Positions 1 to 7,108 are shown, numbered from the stretch's first letter. The stretch: 16,550 nt of DNA from Archangium sp. (GCA_016793525.1 JAEUJT010000071.1:1-16550); one strand, 5' to 3'. Made by a program: numbers and translations. Notes: generated by a model not told the origin, from the letters alone.

Positions 1-243
1 GTCTGACTTGCCGTCGCCGTCGGCGTCGTCCGTGTACGCCAGCGTCTTCCCGTCGTCGGTGTACGCCACCCACACGCTGCACCCACACCCGCACCCGCAC
101 CCGCCGCCTTCTTCTTTCGGCGCACCGCACTCGGTGCCCAGACATTCGGGGTTGTCTTGCTGGCCGCCGCCTGCCTGCGCAAATGCCGGCGCCCCCACCA
201 TCACCGCCACACTCGCCAGCCCAATCAAATTCAACCGTTTCAT
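1..243 (-). CDS. Secreted (Gly-Cys)4 / calcium-binding-type small protein, 3' end off window
   Basis: Only the first 81 codons are present; the frame is open to the left edge. The start ATG (complement of 241-243) has a GAGGAG ribosome site (complement of 251-256) seven bases upstream. Residues 1-22 form a Sec signal peptide (MKRLN, hydrophobic core, AFA before Q23). The mature part has NPEC and TEC cysteines at 34 and 39, then four Gly-Cys pairs at 48-55. A duplicated AYTDD motif follows (about 60-64 and 69-73), then DADGDGKSD, which looks like the start of a thrombospondin-type-3/EF-like calcium loop. The family is not recognised. It lies downstream of, and in the same direction as, the CglD-like gene, and has its own sigma-54 promoter candidate at 296-311. 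I infer an extracytoplasmic, calcium-dependent partner of the neighbouring adhesin; the function is unproven. Confidence 0.8.
   Translation of the reverse strand, partial: MKRLNLIGLASVAVMVGAPAFAQAGGGQQDNPECLGTECGAPKEEGGGCGCGCGCSVWVAYTDDGKTLAYTDDADGDGKSD
79..102 (-). repeat. Hexanucleotide tandem repeat coding Gly-Cys
   Basis: Four consecutive six-base units (GCACCC, ACACCC, GCACCC, GCACCC on the plus strand) encode alternating Gly and Cys on the minus strand. Gain or loss of a unit would keep the frame and change the number of Gly-Cys pairs. Confidence 0.75.
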
Positions 244-295
244 ATGTGAACTCCTCAGTGTTTGAGCTTCGAGAACCTGAACGCGAAGAAGCATG

Positions 296-311
296 AGCAA
301 CAGGTGCGCCA
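296..311 (-). promoter_or_regulatory. Sigma-54 (RpoN) promoter candidate for the small secreted protein
   Basis: On the minus strand the sequence is TGGCGCACCTGTTGCT. The GG and GC dinucleotides have the required 10-base spacing. It matches the TGGCACG-N4-TTGCW consensus at all positions except two (G for A at 5, A for G at 7). The predicted transcript start lies about 40 bases before the ATG at 243, leaving room for the GAGGAG ribosome site. An inverted repeat 60-85 bases further upstream (372-396) is where an enhancer-binding protein could sit. Sigma-54 promoters are common in myxobacteria. Confidence 0.6.
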
Positions 312-371
312 GTGGATCAGCGAGCTGCGATCTCAGCCGGTTGCGAATTGGCCGCGTTCACCTTCGGCGAC

Positions 372-396
372 TCTACCCCTCAAACGAGCGTGGGGT
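372..396. promoter_or_regulatory. G/C-tract inverted repeat, possible activator site
   Basis: ACCCC (375-379) and GGGGT (392-396) form an inverted repeat with a 12-base spacer. The words TCTACCCCT (372-380) and CGTGGGGT (389-396) both recur in the divergent control region at 4351-4366. Placement upstream of the sigma-54 candidate suits an enhancer-binding site. A weak transcription terminator for the CglD-like gene is an alternative, but no U-run follows on the minus strand. Confidence 0.4.
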
Positions 397-426
397 GCAG
401 CCTACATTCACGGCGCCGATGTGCGC

Positions 427-2025
427 TCAGTACCCACTCACGAACGCGTCGTTGGAGAGCACGATGGGCCCCTTCGGGCGCTTGGTCGCGGGCGGCGTAA
501 AACGCACAGGCTCGATGAGGAGCGACCCGATTCCGGTGCCGCGCGGGTCATTCTCTCGACCGACCTGAAAGTAGACGTACAGATCGTTGGTGCCCTTCTG
601 AATGATGAGCCCGGTGCCGTTGGGCGCGGGGCGCTTCAGCGTGTCGACCAAGCCGACGTTGAAGATGCTCAGGTCGTAGCAGGGGCGCCCGTCGACGGTG
701 GGGTCGGCGTCGCGAATGAAGTAGCCGTAGCCTCGCTCCTGCTGAAAGGCGATGTCGGCGGACAGCGGGTCGCTGTGCTTCTCGATTTCTCCGATGTTCG
801 ACACGCCGTCGCGGTCGTCGTCGGACAGGTCGTCGGCGATGAGCGGGTTCGTGTTGCCGAGCACCTCGACGAGATCGGGCAGCGTGTCTCCGTCGGAGTC
901 GGCGATGCACGCGTCGGTGCCCAGCACGCGCTCTTCGCAGTCGTTGAGGCGGTCGGCGTCTTGGTCTTCGGCCACCGAACAGCCCGCAATGCGGTTCTGA
1001 TTCACCGGGTCATTCTGCGGCGGGAGGCCCATTTTGAGCTCAACCCCGTCGCCCAACCCGTCGCCGTCGCTGTCGAGGAGCGTCGGATCTGTCCCGATCT
1101 CTTGCTCCTGCGCGTCGGTGAGCCCGTCGCCGTCGCTGTCGACCAACAGCTCGCCGTCGCGCGACACGGCGTTGCGGTTGAAGGCGATGAGCCGCTTCAA
1201 AATGAGGCCGGTCTGCAGCGACGCGTAGTTCAGGCCGACCAGCGTGCCCTTCACTTGCCCGGGGCTCGTCTCGCGGAGCTCGGTGCCACCGGCGCGGGCG
1301 ATGGCCGCGGCCTGGAAGCGCGTCAGCACGTCGGGCGTCGAGCGCACGTACACCGGCTGAATCTGCACCTGCCCCGCGTTGTAACGCTTGGCCAGGTTCT
1401 TCACTTCTTCGGTGACGCGCCCGAGCTCACATGCGTAGCACTCCGGGTTGGTGGCGCCGAACATCTGGCAGCTTGTGTCGAGCCCGGCGTTGAACGCGGG
1501 GTTCTCGCAGCTCGTGTCGGGGCTGGTGATGATCAGCACCACCAGGTACCTGGTGCGCGCGACCTGGCCGCGACACGCCGTCTGCATGTCACCGCTGATC
1601 AAGCTCTGCGCGAGCCTCAGCGCGGCTCGCTGCGAGACCGGGCCCGCCTCTTGGTACGACGCGTAGCGGGAGAGCGCCATGTTCAGCGCGTCGGTGTCGC
1701 GGGTGAAGCTGCCCTGAAGGCCGGTCGCCACCGAGTGGTGCGCAGCCAGCGCGTACGAGCGCGCCGGGTTCGAGTTCTGTGACACGACGTCGGTGAGCCC
1801 GTCGATGATCTCGCCCACCAGCGCGCGGTCGCTCCCTGCCCCGCCCTGCACCGCGAACAGCACCTTCACCGGAAACGAGTCGCCGGCGGCGAGGGGCACG
1901 CAGACAGTGCCGTTGAACTCCATGCGATCGGGGCCCGACGGGCCGCCGTTGCCAGCGGCATAGAGCCCCGCATCGGTACAGCTGCCTGCCACGACGAAGA
2001 GAACGAGCCAGCGGATCGAACGCAT
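427..2025 (-). CDS. cglD: CglD-like VWA / thrombospondin-3 repeat lipoprotein
   Basis: This 532-residue protein is probably an outer-membrane lipoprotein: the N-terminus has a short hydrophobic segment and an AGSC lipobox (Cys16). Residues about 53-290 read as a von Willebrand A-type Rossmann fold (PVKVLFAVQGG strand at 52-62, RYLVVLIITS at 159-168). Residues 296-410 hold five calcium loops of DxDxDGxxD type (296, 318, 354, 376, 402), followed by a C-terminal beta-rich domain. Ten further cysteines, including a CYAC pair at 196-199, suggest disulfides. The VWA plus TSP3 lipoprotein architecture is that of the myxobacterial gliding protein CglD, from memory. The usual MIDAS DxSxS is absent: QGGAG stands in its place. 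The ATG lies 12 bp after the stop of the upstream peroxidase gene, so they are co-transcribed; AAGGTGG overlaps that stop as ribosome site. The CglD name is likely but not certain. Confidence 0.75.
   Translation of the reverse strand: MRSIRWLVLFVVAGSCTDAGLYAAGNGGPSGPDRMEFNGTVCVPLAAGDSFPVKVLFAVQGGAGSDRALVGEIIDGLTDVVSQNSNPARSYALAAHHSVATGLQGSFTRDTDALNMALSRYASYQEAGPVSQRAALRLAQSLISGDMQTACRGQVARTRYLVVLIITSPDTSCENPAFNAGLDTSCQMFGATNPECYACELGRVTEEVKNLAKRYNAGQVQIQPVYVRSTPDVLTRFQAAAIARAGGTELRETSPGQVKGTLVGLNYASLQTGLILKRLIAFNRNAVSRDGELLVDSDGDGLTDAQEQEIGTDPTLLDSDGDGLGDGVELKMGLPPQNDPVNQNRIAGCSVAEDQDADRLNDCEERVLGTDACIADSDGDTLPDLVEVLGNTNPLIADDLSDDDRDGVSNIGEIEKHSDPLSADIAFQQERGYGYFIRDADPTVDGRPCYDLSIFNVGLVDTLKRPAPNGTGLIIQKGTNDLYVYFQVGRENDPRGTGIGSLLIEPVRFTPPATKRPKGPIVLSNDAFVSGY
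796..1140 (-). repeat. Thrombospondin type-3 / DxDxDG calcium-binding repeat block
   Basis: Five repeats lie within the CglD-like protein: DSDGDGLTD (296-304), DSDGDGLGD (318-326), DQDADRLND (354-362), DSDGDTLPD (376-384) and DDDRDGVSN (402-410). Each carries the alternating aspartates of a calcium loop. The third and fifth have an Arg or Ala in place of a loop residue and may bind more weakly. Confidence 0.85.
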
Positions 2026-2037
2026 CAGACCACCACC

Positions 2038-4308
2038 TTACAGGGACATGACGTACGCGAGCAGATCGTTCCGCTCTTGAGGTGACAACGTGTCGGCGCG
2101 CCCGTGTGCAGGGGCCCACTGTTCGACGGCCACGCGGAGCGGGAAGCGCGTCGCCACCCCGAGGCTCTCGTCGGCGCGCACCTCGAGGCCCGCGAGCCCC
2201 GTCGTGAGCATGGGGAACACGTCCCATGCTCCGAGGAGCGACGGCGTGCCGAAGCCGCGGAACAGCCCGTTCTGCAGCTTCTCGCGCAGCGGCGTGACGT
2301 GCGGCGTGCCGACATCGAGGAACTGCGCGCGCGTGCCGGGCGATTGGTCCAACGTGAAGAGCGGCGACGGGTGACACTTCGCACAGCCTGCTTTTCCCTC
2401 GAACAGCGAGAGACCGGCACGAGGACTCCCCGTCGTACCATCGGGCAGCTCGAGCGATTCCTTCGGAGCGCCGTCGGCTCCGACGAACGGGTTCGGCAGC
2501 GTGGCGATGGCCGAACCGAAGATGGTGAGGGCTTCGATCTCCTCCGGCGACGGGTTGGGGTTGTGGTACCGGTTGCGCCCACCCACCACCTTCATCGTCT
2601 CGCCCATGCTGTGCGTCGACGCGGGCGTGAAGTACGGCGGCGTCTCGAGGCTGCCCCGCACCGTCGGAGACCGGTAGATGCGCAGCGGCATCGTCTTCTC
2701 GAAGAACATGCCCTCGGTGTGACCCTCGAGATGGCACGCGTCGCAACTCATCGCGGTGCGGCCCAGGTCGGCGAAGTACAACACCTGCCCCATGCGGCGC
2801 GCGCGTTGACCGAGCGTGTCTCCAAGCGCGAGTTGCCCCACCACCGTCACCTTGCCCGCTTTGGCCTGGCTCACGTCGAGCGTCGCCAGCGTGCCGGTGA
2901 AGCGGTTCAAGACCCGCAGCGTCTTGCCATCACCAGAGAGGAGCAACGCCTTCGGCCCGGAATGACTCGACACGCCGGCTCTGCCCTTCACCCCGTAGTC
3001 TTCCACCGGGCGAGCGCGGGGGAAGGTGTCGGGAGGCTGAATCGGCACCTCGTGCACCTGGGCGGTGGCGGCGCTCGCGTCTGACTGTACGAGCTTCGCG
3101 ACATCGAGAACGCGCACCAGGCCCAAGCCGATGTCCGCCACGTAGAGAAGGCCACGCGCATCGTCGACCGCCAACCCTTCAGTCACGCCGGCGCCGAACC
3201 CGAGGTGGCGCACCCACCCCGACGCTGGGTCGACGACGCCGACGCCGCCGTTCATGCTCACCTCCATCTTGTCGGGGTTGGGGCCGATGTTGGGGCCGAT
3301 GCTCGAGACGAACAGCCGCTTGGCCCGCGCGCTCACCGCGAAGGCCCGCGGCGCTTTGCCGTTCATCACATACGCGTCGTATTTCTCGGTGGTGCCGCCG
3401 ACGATGGGCGTGCCCGGCTTCGGCTGGATGCTCCTCAGCACCGTGCCCGTCGCCACGTCGAGCACCTCGATGTTGCCCGTTTGAAGCGAGCCCACCGCGA
3501 GACCCGAGCTCGTCAACGCCAGGCTGCGCGGGTTGGGGTCGACCATCGCCGTCCACTGAACTGCTCCCGTGCCGAGGTGAATCGCGGTCACCGCGTCGCG
3601 AACCGAATCGGCGACGAAAGCCACCTGGGTGCGCGGGTCGATGGCCAGGCCCGACGCGCCGAGGGGCGCCGGCACCGAGCGCACCAGCGTTCCGTCGACG
3701 CGCAGCAAGCGCAGTGAGGGTTCAAAGATGTGGGCCACCACAAACCATTCTGTACCCGACGGCTCGCGCCAGACCGCGATCGCCGAAGGCCCGTCTCCGC
3801 CGCCGAGGCGCTCGACCGCCTGCCGCTGGAGATCGACCCGCAGCACGGAGTCGTCGGTCCCCGACACCACCATCAGCACCTTGCCGTCGGACGAGGCGGC
3901 CATCGCGGTGAAGTCGGGGAAACCCACGTCGTTGATGATGCGGAGCGGCACCTCGCCGGCGAGACCGACGACGGAGGTCGTCACCTGAAGCTCGGCCGCC
4001 CCGCCGGTTCCCACACCCGCCGGGAGCCGCGTGTAGGCGTGCGTGGCATCGAGCACGGTGAGCGGGAGATCAACATTCACCGGAGCGCCGACATGGAGTG
4101 TCATGCCCGCCCGGAGGCCCGTCCCTACGACCGAGAGCGGCTGCGACGCCTGGTTCGATACGAAGCGCGGCCCGATGGAGCTGAGCTGCGCGGCCGTCGG
4201 CCCCGCGTCGGGCGGCGACGGAACGGCGACCGGTGGGGAGGTGTCTCGGCTTCGACACGCCGCAAGCACCATCACACCGAAGGCGAGGGACACATGTCGA
4301 TGAATCAC
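2038..4308 (-). CDS. Beta-propeller / di-haem cytochrome c peroxidase-like lipoprotein
   Basis: This is a 756-residue lipoprotein. I place the start at GTG (complement of 4306-4308): GGAG lies six bases upstream, and it gives a compact signal peptide ending in the lipobox LAAC (Cys18). The open frame continues 39 codons further but without signal character. Residues about 38-117 resemble an IPT/TIG beta-sandwich. About 130-510 are YVTN-type propeller blades (for example LYVADIG, TLATLDVS). The C-terminal 250 residues hold two c-type haem sites, CDACH (522-526) and CAKCH (642-646), with CCP/MauG-like context (YRSPTVRG...TPPYF, LFEGKAGCAKCH). The haem sites are about 120 residues apart, closer than in free-standing bacterial CCPs as I recall them. 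It should act at the cell surface in peroxide reduction or oxidative modification of a partner protein. Gene order suggests the CglD-like adhesin as partner; that is inference. Confidence 0.8.
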   Translation of the reverse strand: MIHRHVSLAFGVMVLAACRSRDTSPPVAVPSPPDAGPTAAQLSSIGPRFVSNQASQPLSVVGTGLRAGMTLHVGAPVNVDLPLTVLDATHAYTRLPAGVGTGGAAELQVTTSVVGLAGEVPLRIINDVGFPDFTAMAASSDGKVLMVVSGTDDSVLRVDLQRQAVERLGGGDGPSAIAVWREPSGTEWFVVAHIFEPSLRLLRVDGTLVRSVPAPLGASGLAIDPRTQVAFVADSVRDAVTAIHLGTGAVQWTAMVDPNPRSLALTSSGLAVGSLQTGNIEVLDVATGTVLRSIQPKPGTPIVGGTTEKYDAYVMNGKAPRAFAVSARAKRLFVSSIGPNIGPNPDKMEVSMNGGVGVVDPASGWVRHLGFGAGVTEGLAVDDARGLLYVADIGLGLVRVLDVAKLVQSDASAATAQVHEVPIQPPDTFPRARPVEDYGVKGRAGVSSHSGPKALLLSGDGKTLRVLNRFTGTLATLDVSQAKAGKVTVVGQLALGDTLGQRARRMGQVLYFADLGRTAMSCDACHLEGHTEGMFFEKTMPLRIYRSPTVRGSLETPPYFTPASTHSMGETMKVVGGRNRYHNPNPSPEEIEALTIFGSAIATLPNPFVGADGAPKESLELPDGTTGSPRAGLSLFEGKAGCAKCHPSPLFTLDQSPGTRAQFLDVGTPHVTPLREKLQNGLFRGFGTPSLLGAWDVFPMLTTGLAGLEVRADESLGVATRFPLRVAVEQWAPAHGRADTLSPQERNDLLAYVMSL

Positions 4309-4327
4309 GGTGCGCTCCAGTACCACA

Positions 4328-4366
4328 TGGGGGAAGTGACACCCCCAGATCGTGGGGTCTACCCCT
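4328..4366. promoter_or_regulatory. Stacked G/C-tract inverted repeats in divergent promoter region
   Basis: TGGGGG (4328-4333) pairs with CCCCCA (4342-4347) across 8 bases. ACCCC (4341-4345) pairs with GGGGT (4354-4358), which also pairs with ACCCC (4361-4365). The block sits between the two divergent starts (4308 and 4453). It shares CGTGGGGT (4351-4358) and TCTACCCCT (4358-4366) with the 372-396 element. This looks like a multi-half-site operator; a cruciform or hairpin in the peroxidase-gene leader is the alternative. Confidence 0.45.
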
Positions 4367-4392
4367 CGGAAAATGCTGCTCCGCGCGCCTAC

Positions 4393-4406
4393 ATCACTGG
4401 TGTGAT
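4393..4406. promoter_or_regulatory. ATCAC-N4-GTGAT palindrome upstream of operon promoter
   Basis: A perfect 5+5 inverted repeat with a TGGT spacer ends four bases before the candidate -35 element at 4411. That is the usual place for an activator or repressor of the rightward operon. The half-sites resemble the core of CRP-type sites but in inverted arrangement, so I do not assign a regulator. Confidence 0.35.
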
Positions 4407-4410
4407 TGCC

Positions 4411-4439
4411 TTGACCTTTCGGCACGCCGCTGGCTTAAG
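4411..4439 (+). promoter_or_regulatory. Sigma-70-type promoter candidate for the Glt-like operon
   Basis: TTGACC (4411-4416) and CTTAAG (4434-4439) are separated by 17 bases. The -35 is close to consensus; the -10 matches only 3 of 6 positions. The predicted start near 4446 would leave only about 6-7 untranslated bases before the ATG at 4453. This agrees with the lack of a ribosome-binding sequence there. Confidence 0.35.
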
Positions 4440-4452
4440 TCGCCGAACTCCT

Positions 4453-4824
4453 ATGCGCTCGATCATGTCTGCGCTCACCGCGCTGTTCATCATCGGTGCC
4501 AGCGTCGCGGAAGGGGCTCCGAAGCGTCGTGGAGCAGCTCCGGCACCGGCTCCGCGTGCGGCACCTGCTGCGGCCCCCACTGCTGCACCGACGGCCGCGC
4601 CTGAGGCCGCGTCTCCCGGCGGTGGAGGCGGCGAGGCCGGCGGCGGGGCACCCGGTGTCCGCGGCCCCACGCGCATCGACTTCGACGACCGCCTCATTCA
4701 GGGCCAGTCGAACAAGTCCGGCTCCGTTTATTTGTACGATCGCAAAGAGCTGAAGATCCGCTCGATGATCAAGAAGCGCGAGAACTTCCGCGACGAGATC
4801 ATCGGCTCGCTCTACGACAGCTAA
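4453..4824 (+). CDS. gltF: GltF/CglF-like periplasmic protein
   Basis: A 123-residue exported protein. The signal peptide spans residues 1 to about 21 (RSIM, hydrophobic LFIIGASVA). An Ala/Pro-rich then Gly-rich linker follows (23-70). A conserved-looking C-terminal module, 72-123, holds PTRIDFDDRLIQG, a SVYLYDR strand, and a basic stretch (IRSMIKKRENF). This layout (export signal, low-complexity linker, ~50-residue FDD/IxG...KKRxxF module) and its position directly before a GltG-type gene fit the small Glt protein GltF/CglF of the Myxococcus machinery, as I recall that family. The start is ATG 4453, chosen because it opens a good signal peptide. No Shine-Dalgarno precedes it; ATG 4465 is an alternative with none either. 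It is the first gene of the operon. The homology is moderately certain. Confidence 0.65.
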   Translation: MRSIMSALTALFIIGASVAEGAPKRRGAAPAPAPRAAPAAAPTAAPTAAPEAASPGGGGGEAGGGAPGVRGPTRIDFDDRLIQGQSNKSGSVYLYDRKELKIRSMIKKRENFRDEIIGSLYDS

Positions 4825-4906
4825 AGACCTCTCGAATGCCCTCGACCCCAACGCTGCGTCCTTGTGCAGTTCCGTGCTGGAGCCCCCTGCGGCCCGGGAG
4901 CGCCTG

Positions 4907-7108
4907 GTGAGCACACAGCCAGCGGTTCTGCAGGTTGTCATCCTGCGCGACGGGTTGCTCGTCGGCACCGAGGTCTTCGTGCCCGGGCAGTACACGCTCG
5001 GCTCGAGCCCCGACTCCGACCTCCGGCTCGATGACGCGGCCGTCGCGGCGGCGCACGCCATCGTCCACTTCCAGAACGGCCGGGCCGCGATTCAAGACGC
5101 CGGCACGGGCGCCGTTTTCGTCAACGGGCACCGGGTCAACGCGTGCGAAGTGCGCCCCGTCGATGAGGTCGCCTGCGGCCCCTTCACCCTCAAGCTGCGC
5201 GTGCTGGCCCAGAAAGGCGCGGTCGCCAAGCCGGCCCCGACCTCCGAGGTCGCCGCGGTGTTGAACGCGCAACCGAGCGCGCCGCAGCAGCCGCCCAAGG
5301 CCGCCCGGTTGGCGTCGGTCGCGCCCTCGGTGGCGCCGGTGGCCAAAAACGCGGCCACGGTCGTTTCATCGCGCCGAATGAGCGCCGCCCCCCAGGTGGC
5401 GCCTCCCGCATCACGGCCCGCCGCGCTGATTCCCGTCGAGTCAGAAGAGGTCAAGACCGACAACATGCCGGTCGACCGCGCGCTGCTCGCGGAGAGCGCC
5501 GCTCAGGCCATCGACGCGCTCGACGAAGCGCAAGCGGCGACGGCCACCACGCGCCCGTCTGTCCCCGCACTCCAAGAGCGCCCGTCGACCCCGACACCCG
5601 CGCCGGTGGTGGCCAAACCCGCGGCGCCAAAACCGGCGGTGCCGGCACCGTCGGCTCCCGCGGCCGCGGCCCAAGCACACCCGCGCCCGGCGGCGAAGGC
5701 CCCTGCCCCCGCTCCCGCGGCCAACCACGGGCACCGCGCCGGGCATGGAGCGAAAGCCGCTCCCCGCACGCGCTCCCCTCAGCCGCTCATCATCCCCAAG
5801 ACCGACGGCAAGGGGGCGCCGCACCTGTTCGTCGAGTCGTATTGGGGCGACATTCGCCGCGACGCGAAGTCGTTCTCGCGCATCGACAAGAAGAAGAAGC
5901 TGATCGCCGGTGAAGCCGACACCGCGCAGCTCCCGCTCTGGGGCTTCAAGATCGAGAAAGACTTCGTGTTCGCCGAGCAGGCGGGAGACAATTTTCGCGT
6001 CTACGTGCCGCCGCAAGCGACGGTCGAGCGCATCGCGCAAGACGGCAAGTTCTACCCGGTGCAGCCCGACGCCCTCGAGGTCGGTCCCGGCCAGCGCCGC
6101 TGCCTGACGCTGTCGACCGGCCACGCGGTGCGCTTCATCGGCCAAGACGACAAGTCGATGGTGGCCTACGTGCAGGCCCCGCTCCCGCGGCCGTTCGTCA
6201 ACCCGCTCAAGGGTCTGCCCTGGCTCGCCATCGGCAACCTGGTGGTGCTGGGCGGCGCATTCCTCACCTTTGCCATCGCCTTCAACAAGCCGGAGACGGC
6301 CGATTTTCAGGGCAAAAACGTGGCGCCGGTCGCGGTGCGGTTGATCGCGCCTCCGAAGCCCGAAGAGAAAAAGAAGATCGAAGAGAAGATCAAGCAGATC
6401 AAAAAAGAGAAGCCGAAGCCCGAGCCCAAAGTCGCTGAGAAGCCGGTGATGAAGCAGGTCGCGCCGGAGACGAAGAAGGCGCTCAAGACGCTCGAGAAGC
6501 TGACCGCCAAGGGCGCGGCGATGAAAGACCTGTTGGCCGCGGTCGACAAGCTCGGGAGCGGCCCCGGCGCGAAGAACGCCAAGAACGACTTCAAGCTGTC
6601 TGGCCTCATCGGCAAGGCGCCCATCGCCAGCGCGGGCATCGGCACCTTCGGGCTCGGCGGCGGAGGCGGCGGCGGCATGGGCATCAAGGGCGCTGAGCTG
6701 CTGCGCGGCAAGGGTGGCGCGGGCATCGGCGCGCTCGGGGCGGGCCGCATCGGCAAGGGCGCGGTCTCGGGCGCGGTGACCCACGCCGTGTCGCGCAGCG
6801 TCGGAGCGCAGGGCCTGATCGACAAAGAGGCGGTGGCCAAGGCCATCAACTCCCACCTCGCCGAGGTCTCGAGCTGTTACGAGCGCGCGCTGCTGAAGGA
6901 GCCCGGCCTGGCCGGCAAGATCGTGCTCGAGTGGCAGATCACGACGTCGGGCGGCGTCGGCTACGCGAAGACCAAGTCGTCGACGATGCGCAGCGCGGCC
7001 GTCGAGTCGTGCATCATCTCGTCGCTGAAGACGTGGAAGTTCCCCGCAGCGAAGGGCGCGGGCGTCGTCATCACGTACCCGTTCATGTTTAATTCCGTCG
7101 GGTACTGA
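4907..7108 (+). CDS. gltG: GltG-like FHA / transmembrane / TonB-type (AgmX/PglI tail) protein
   Basis: A 733-residue inner-membrane energy transducer. GTG 4907 is the start, with GGGAG six bases upstream. Residues 8-100 are an FHA-like cytoplasmic domain (YTLGSS, AHAIV, FVNG). A long Ala/Pro linker follows (about 105-285), then a second beta domain (about 290-430: VESYWGD, GDNFRVYVPP). A single transmembrane helix spans 438-459. The periplasmic part begins with a Lys/Glu-rich segment (484-535), then a Gly-rich linker (about 566-626) including seven consecutive Gly, and ends in the AgmX/PglI-type tail (638-733) with the SSCYERAL and ESCII cysteines (657, 702), a likely disulfide. In M. xanthus GltG and GltJ couple the cytoplasmic motor to the periplasm; GltJ instead carries zinc-finger and GYF domains, so GltG (or its paralogue NfsG) is the better match. 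The FHA phosphothreonine residues are degraded. Confidence 0.85.
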   Translation: MSTQPAVLQVVILRDGLLVGTEVFVPGQYTLGSSPDSDLRLDDAAVAAAHAIVHFQNGRAAIQDAGTGAVFVNGHRVNACEVRPVDEVACGPFTLKLRVLAQKGAVAKPAPTSEVAAVLNAQPSAPQQPPKAARLASVAPSVAPVAKNAATVVSSRRMSAAPQVAPPASRPAALIPVESEEVKTDNMPVDRALLAESAAQAIDALDEAQAATATTRPSVPALQERPSTPTPAPVVAKPAAPKPAVPAPSAPAAAAQAHPRPAAKAPAPAPAANHGHRAGHGAKAAPRTRSPQPLIIPKTDGKGAPHLFVESYWGDIRRDAKSFSRIDKKKKLIAGEADTAQLPLWGFKIEKDFVFAEQAGDNFRVYVPPQATVERIAQDGKFYPVQPDALEVGPGQRRCLTLSTGHAVRFIGQDDKSMVAYVQAPLPRPFVNPLKGLPWLAIGNLVVLGGAFLTFAIAFNKPETADFQGKNVAPVAVRLIAPPKPEEKKKIEEKIKQIKKEKPKPEPKVAEKPVMKQVAPETKKALKTLEKLTAKGAAMKDLLAAVDKLGSGPGAKNAKNDFKLSGLIGKAPIASAGIGTFGLGGGGGGGMGIKGAELLRGKGGAGIGALGAGRIGKGAVSGAVTHAVSRSVGAQGLIDKEAVAKAINSHLAEVSSCYERALLKEPGLAGKIVLEWQITTSGGVGYAKTKSSTMRSAAVESCIISSLKTWKFPAAKGAGVVITYPFMFNSVGY

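Noticed and set aside
262..1782. Long plus-strand open frame starting with a protein-like stretch
   Set aside because: It is antisense to the CglD-like gene and low-complexity (Val/Ala/Arg-rich), as expected from a GC-rich shadow frame. Only the first 30 residues look natural, and they lie over the sigma-54 region.
4862..4906. TTG start for the GltG-like gene 15 codons upstream
   Set aside because: There is no ribosome site before it and the added residues have no FHA character; GTG 4907 has GGGAG at the right distance.
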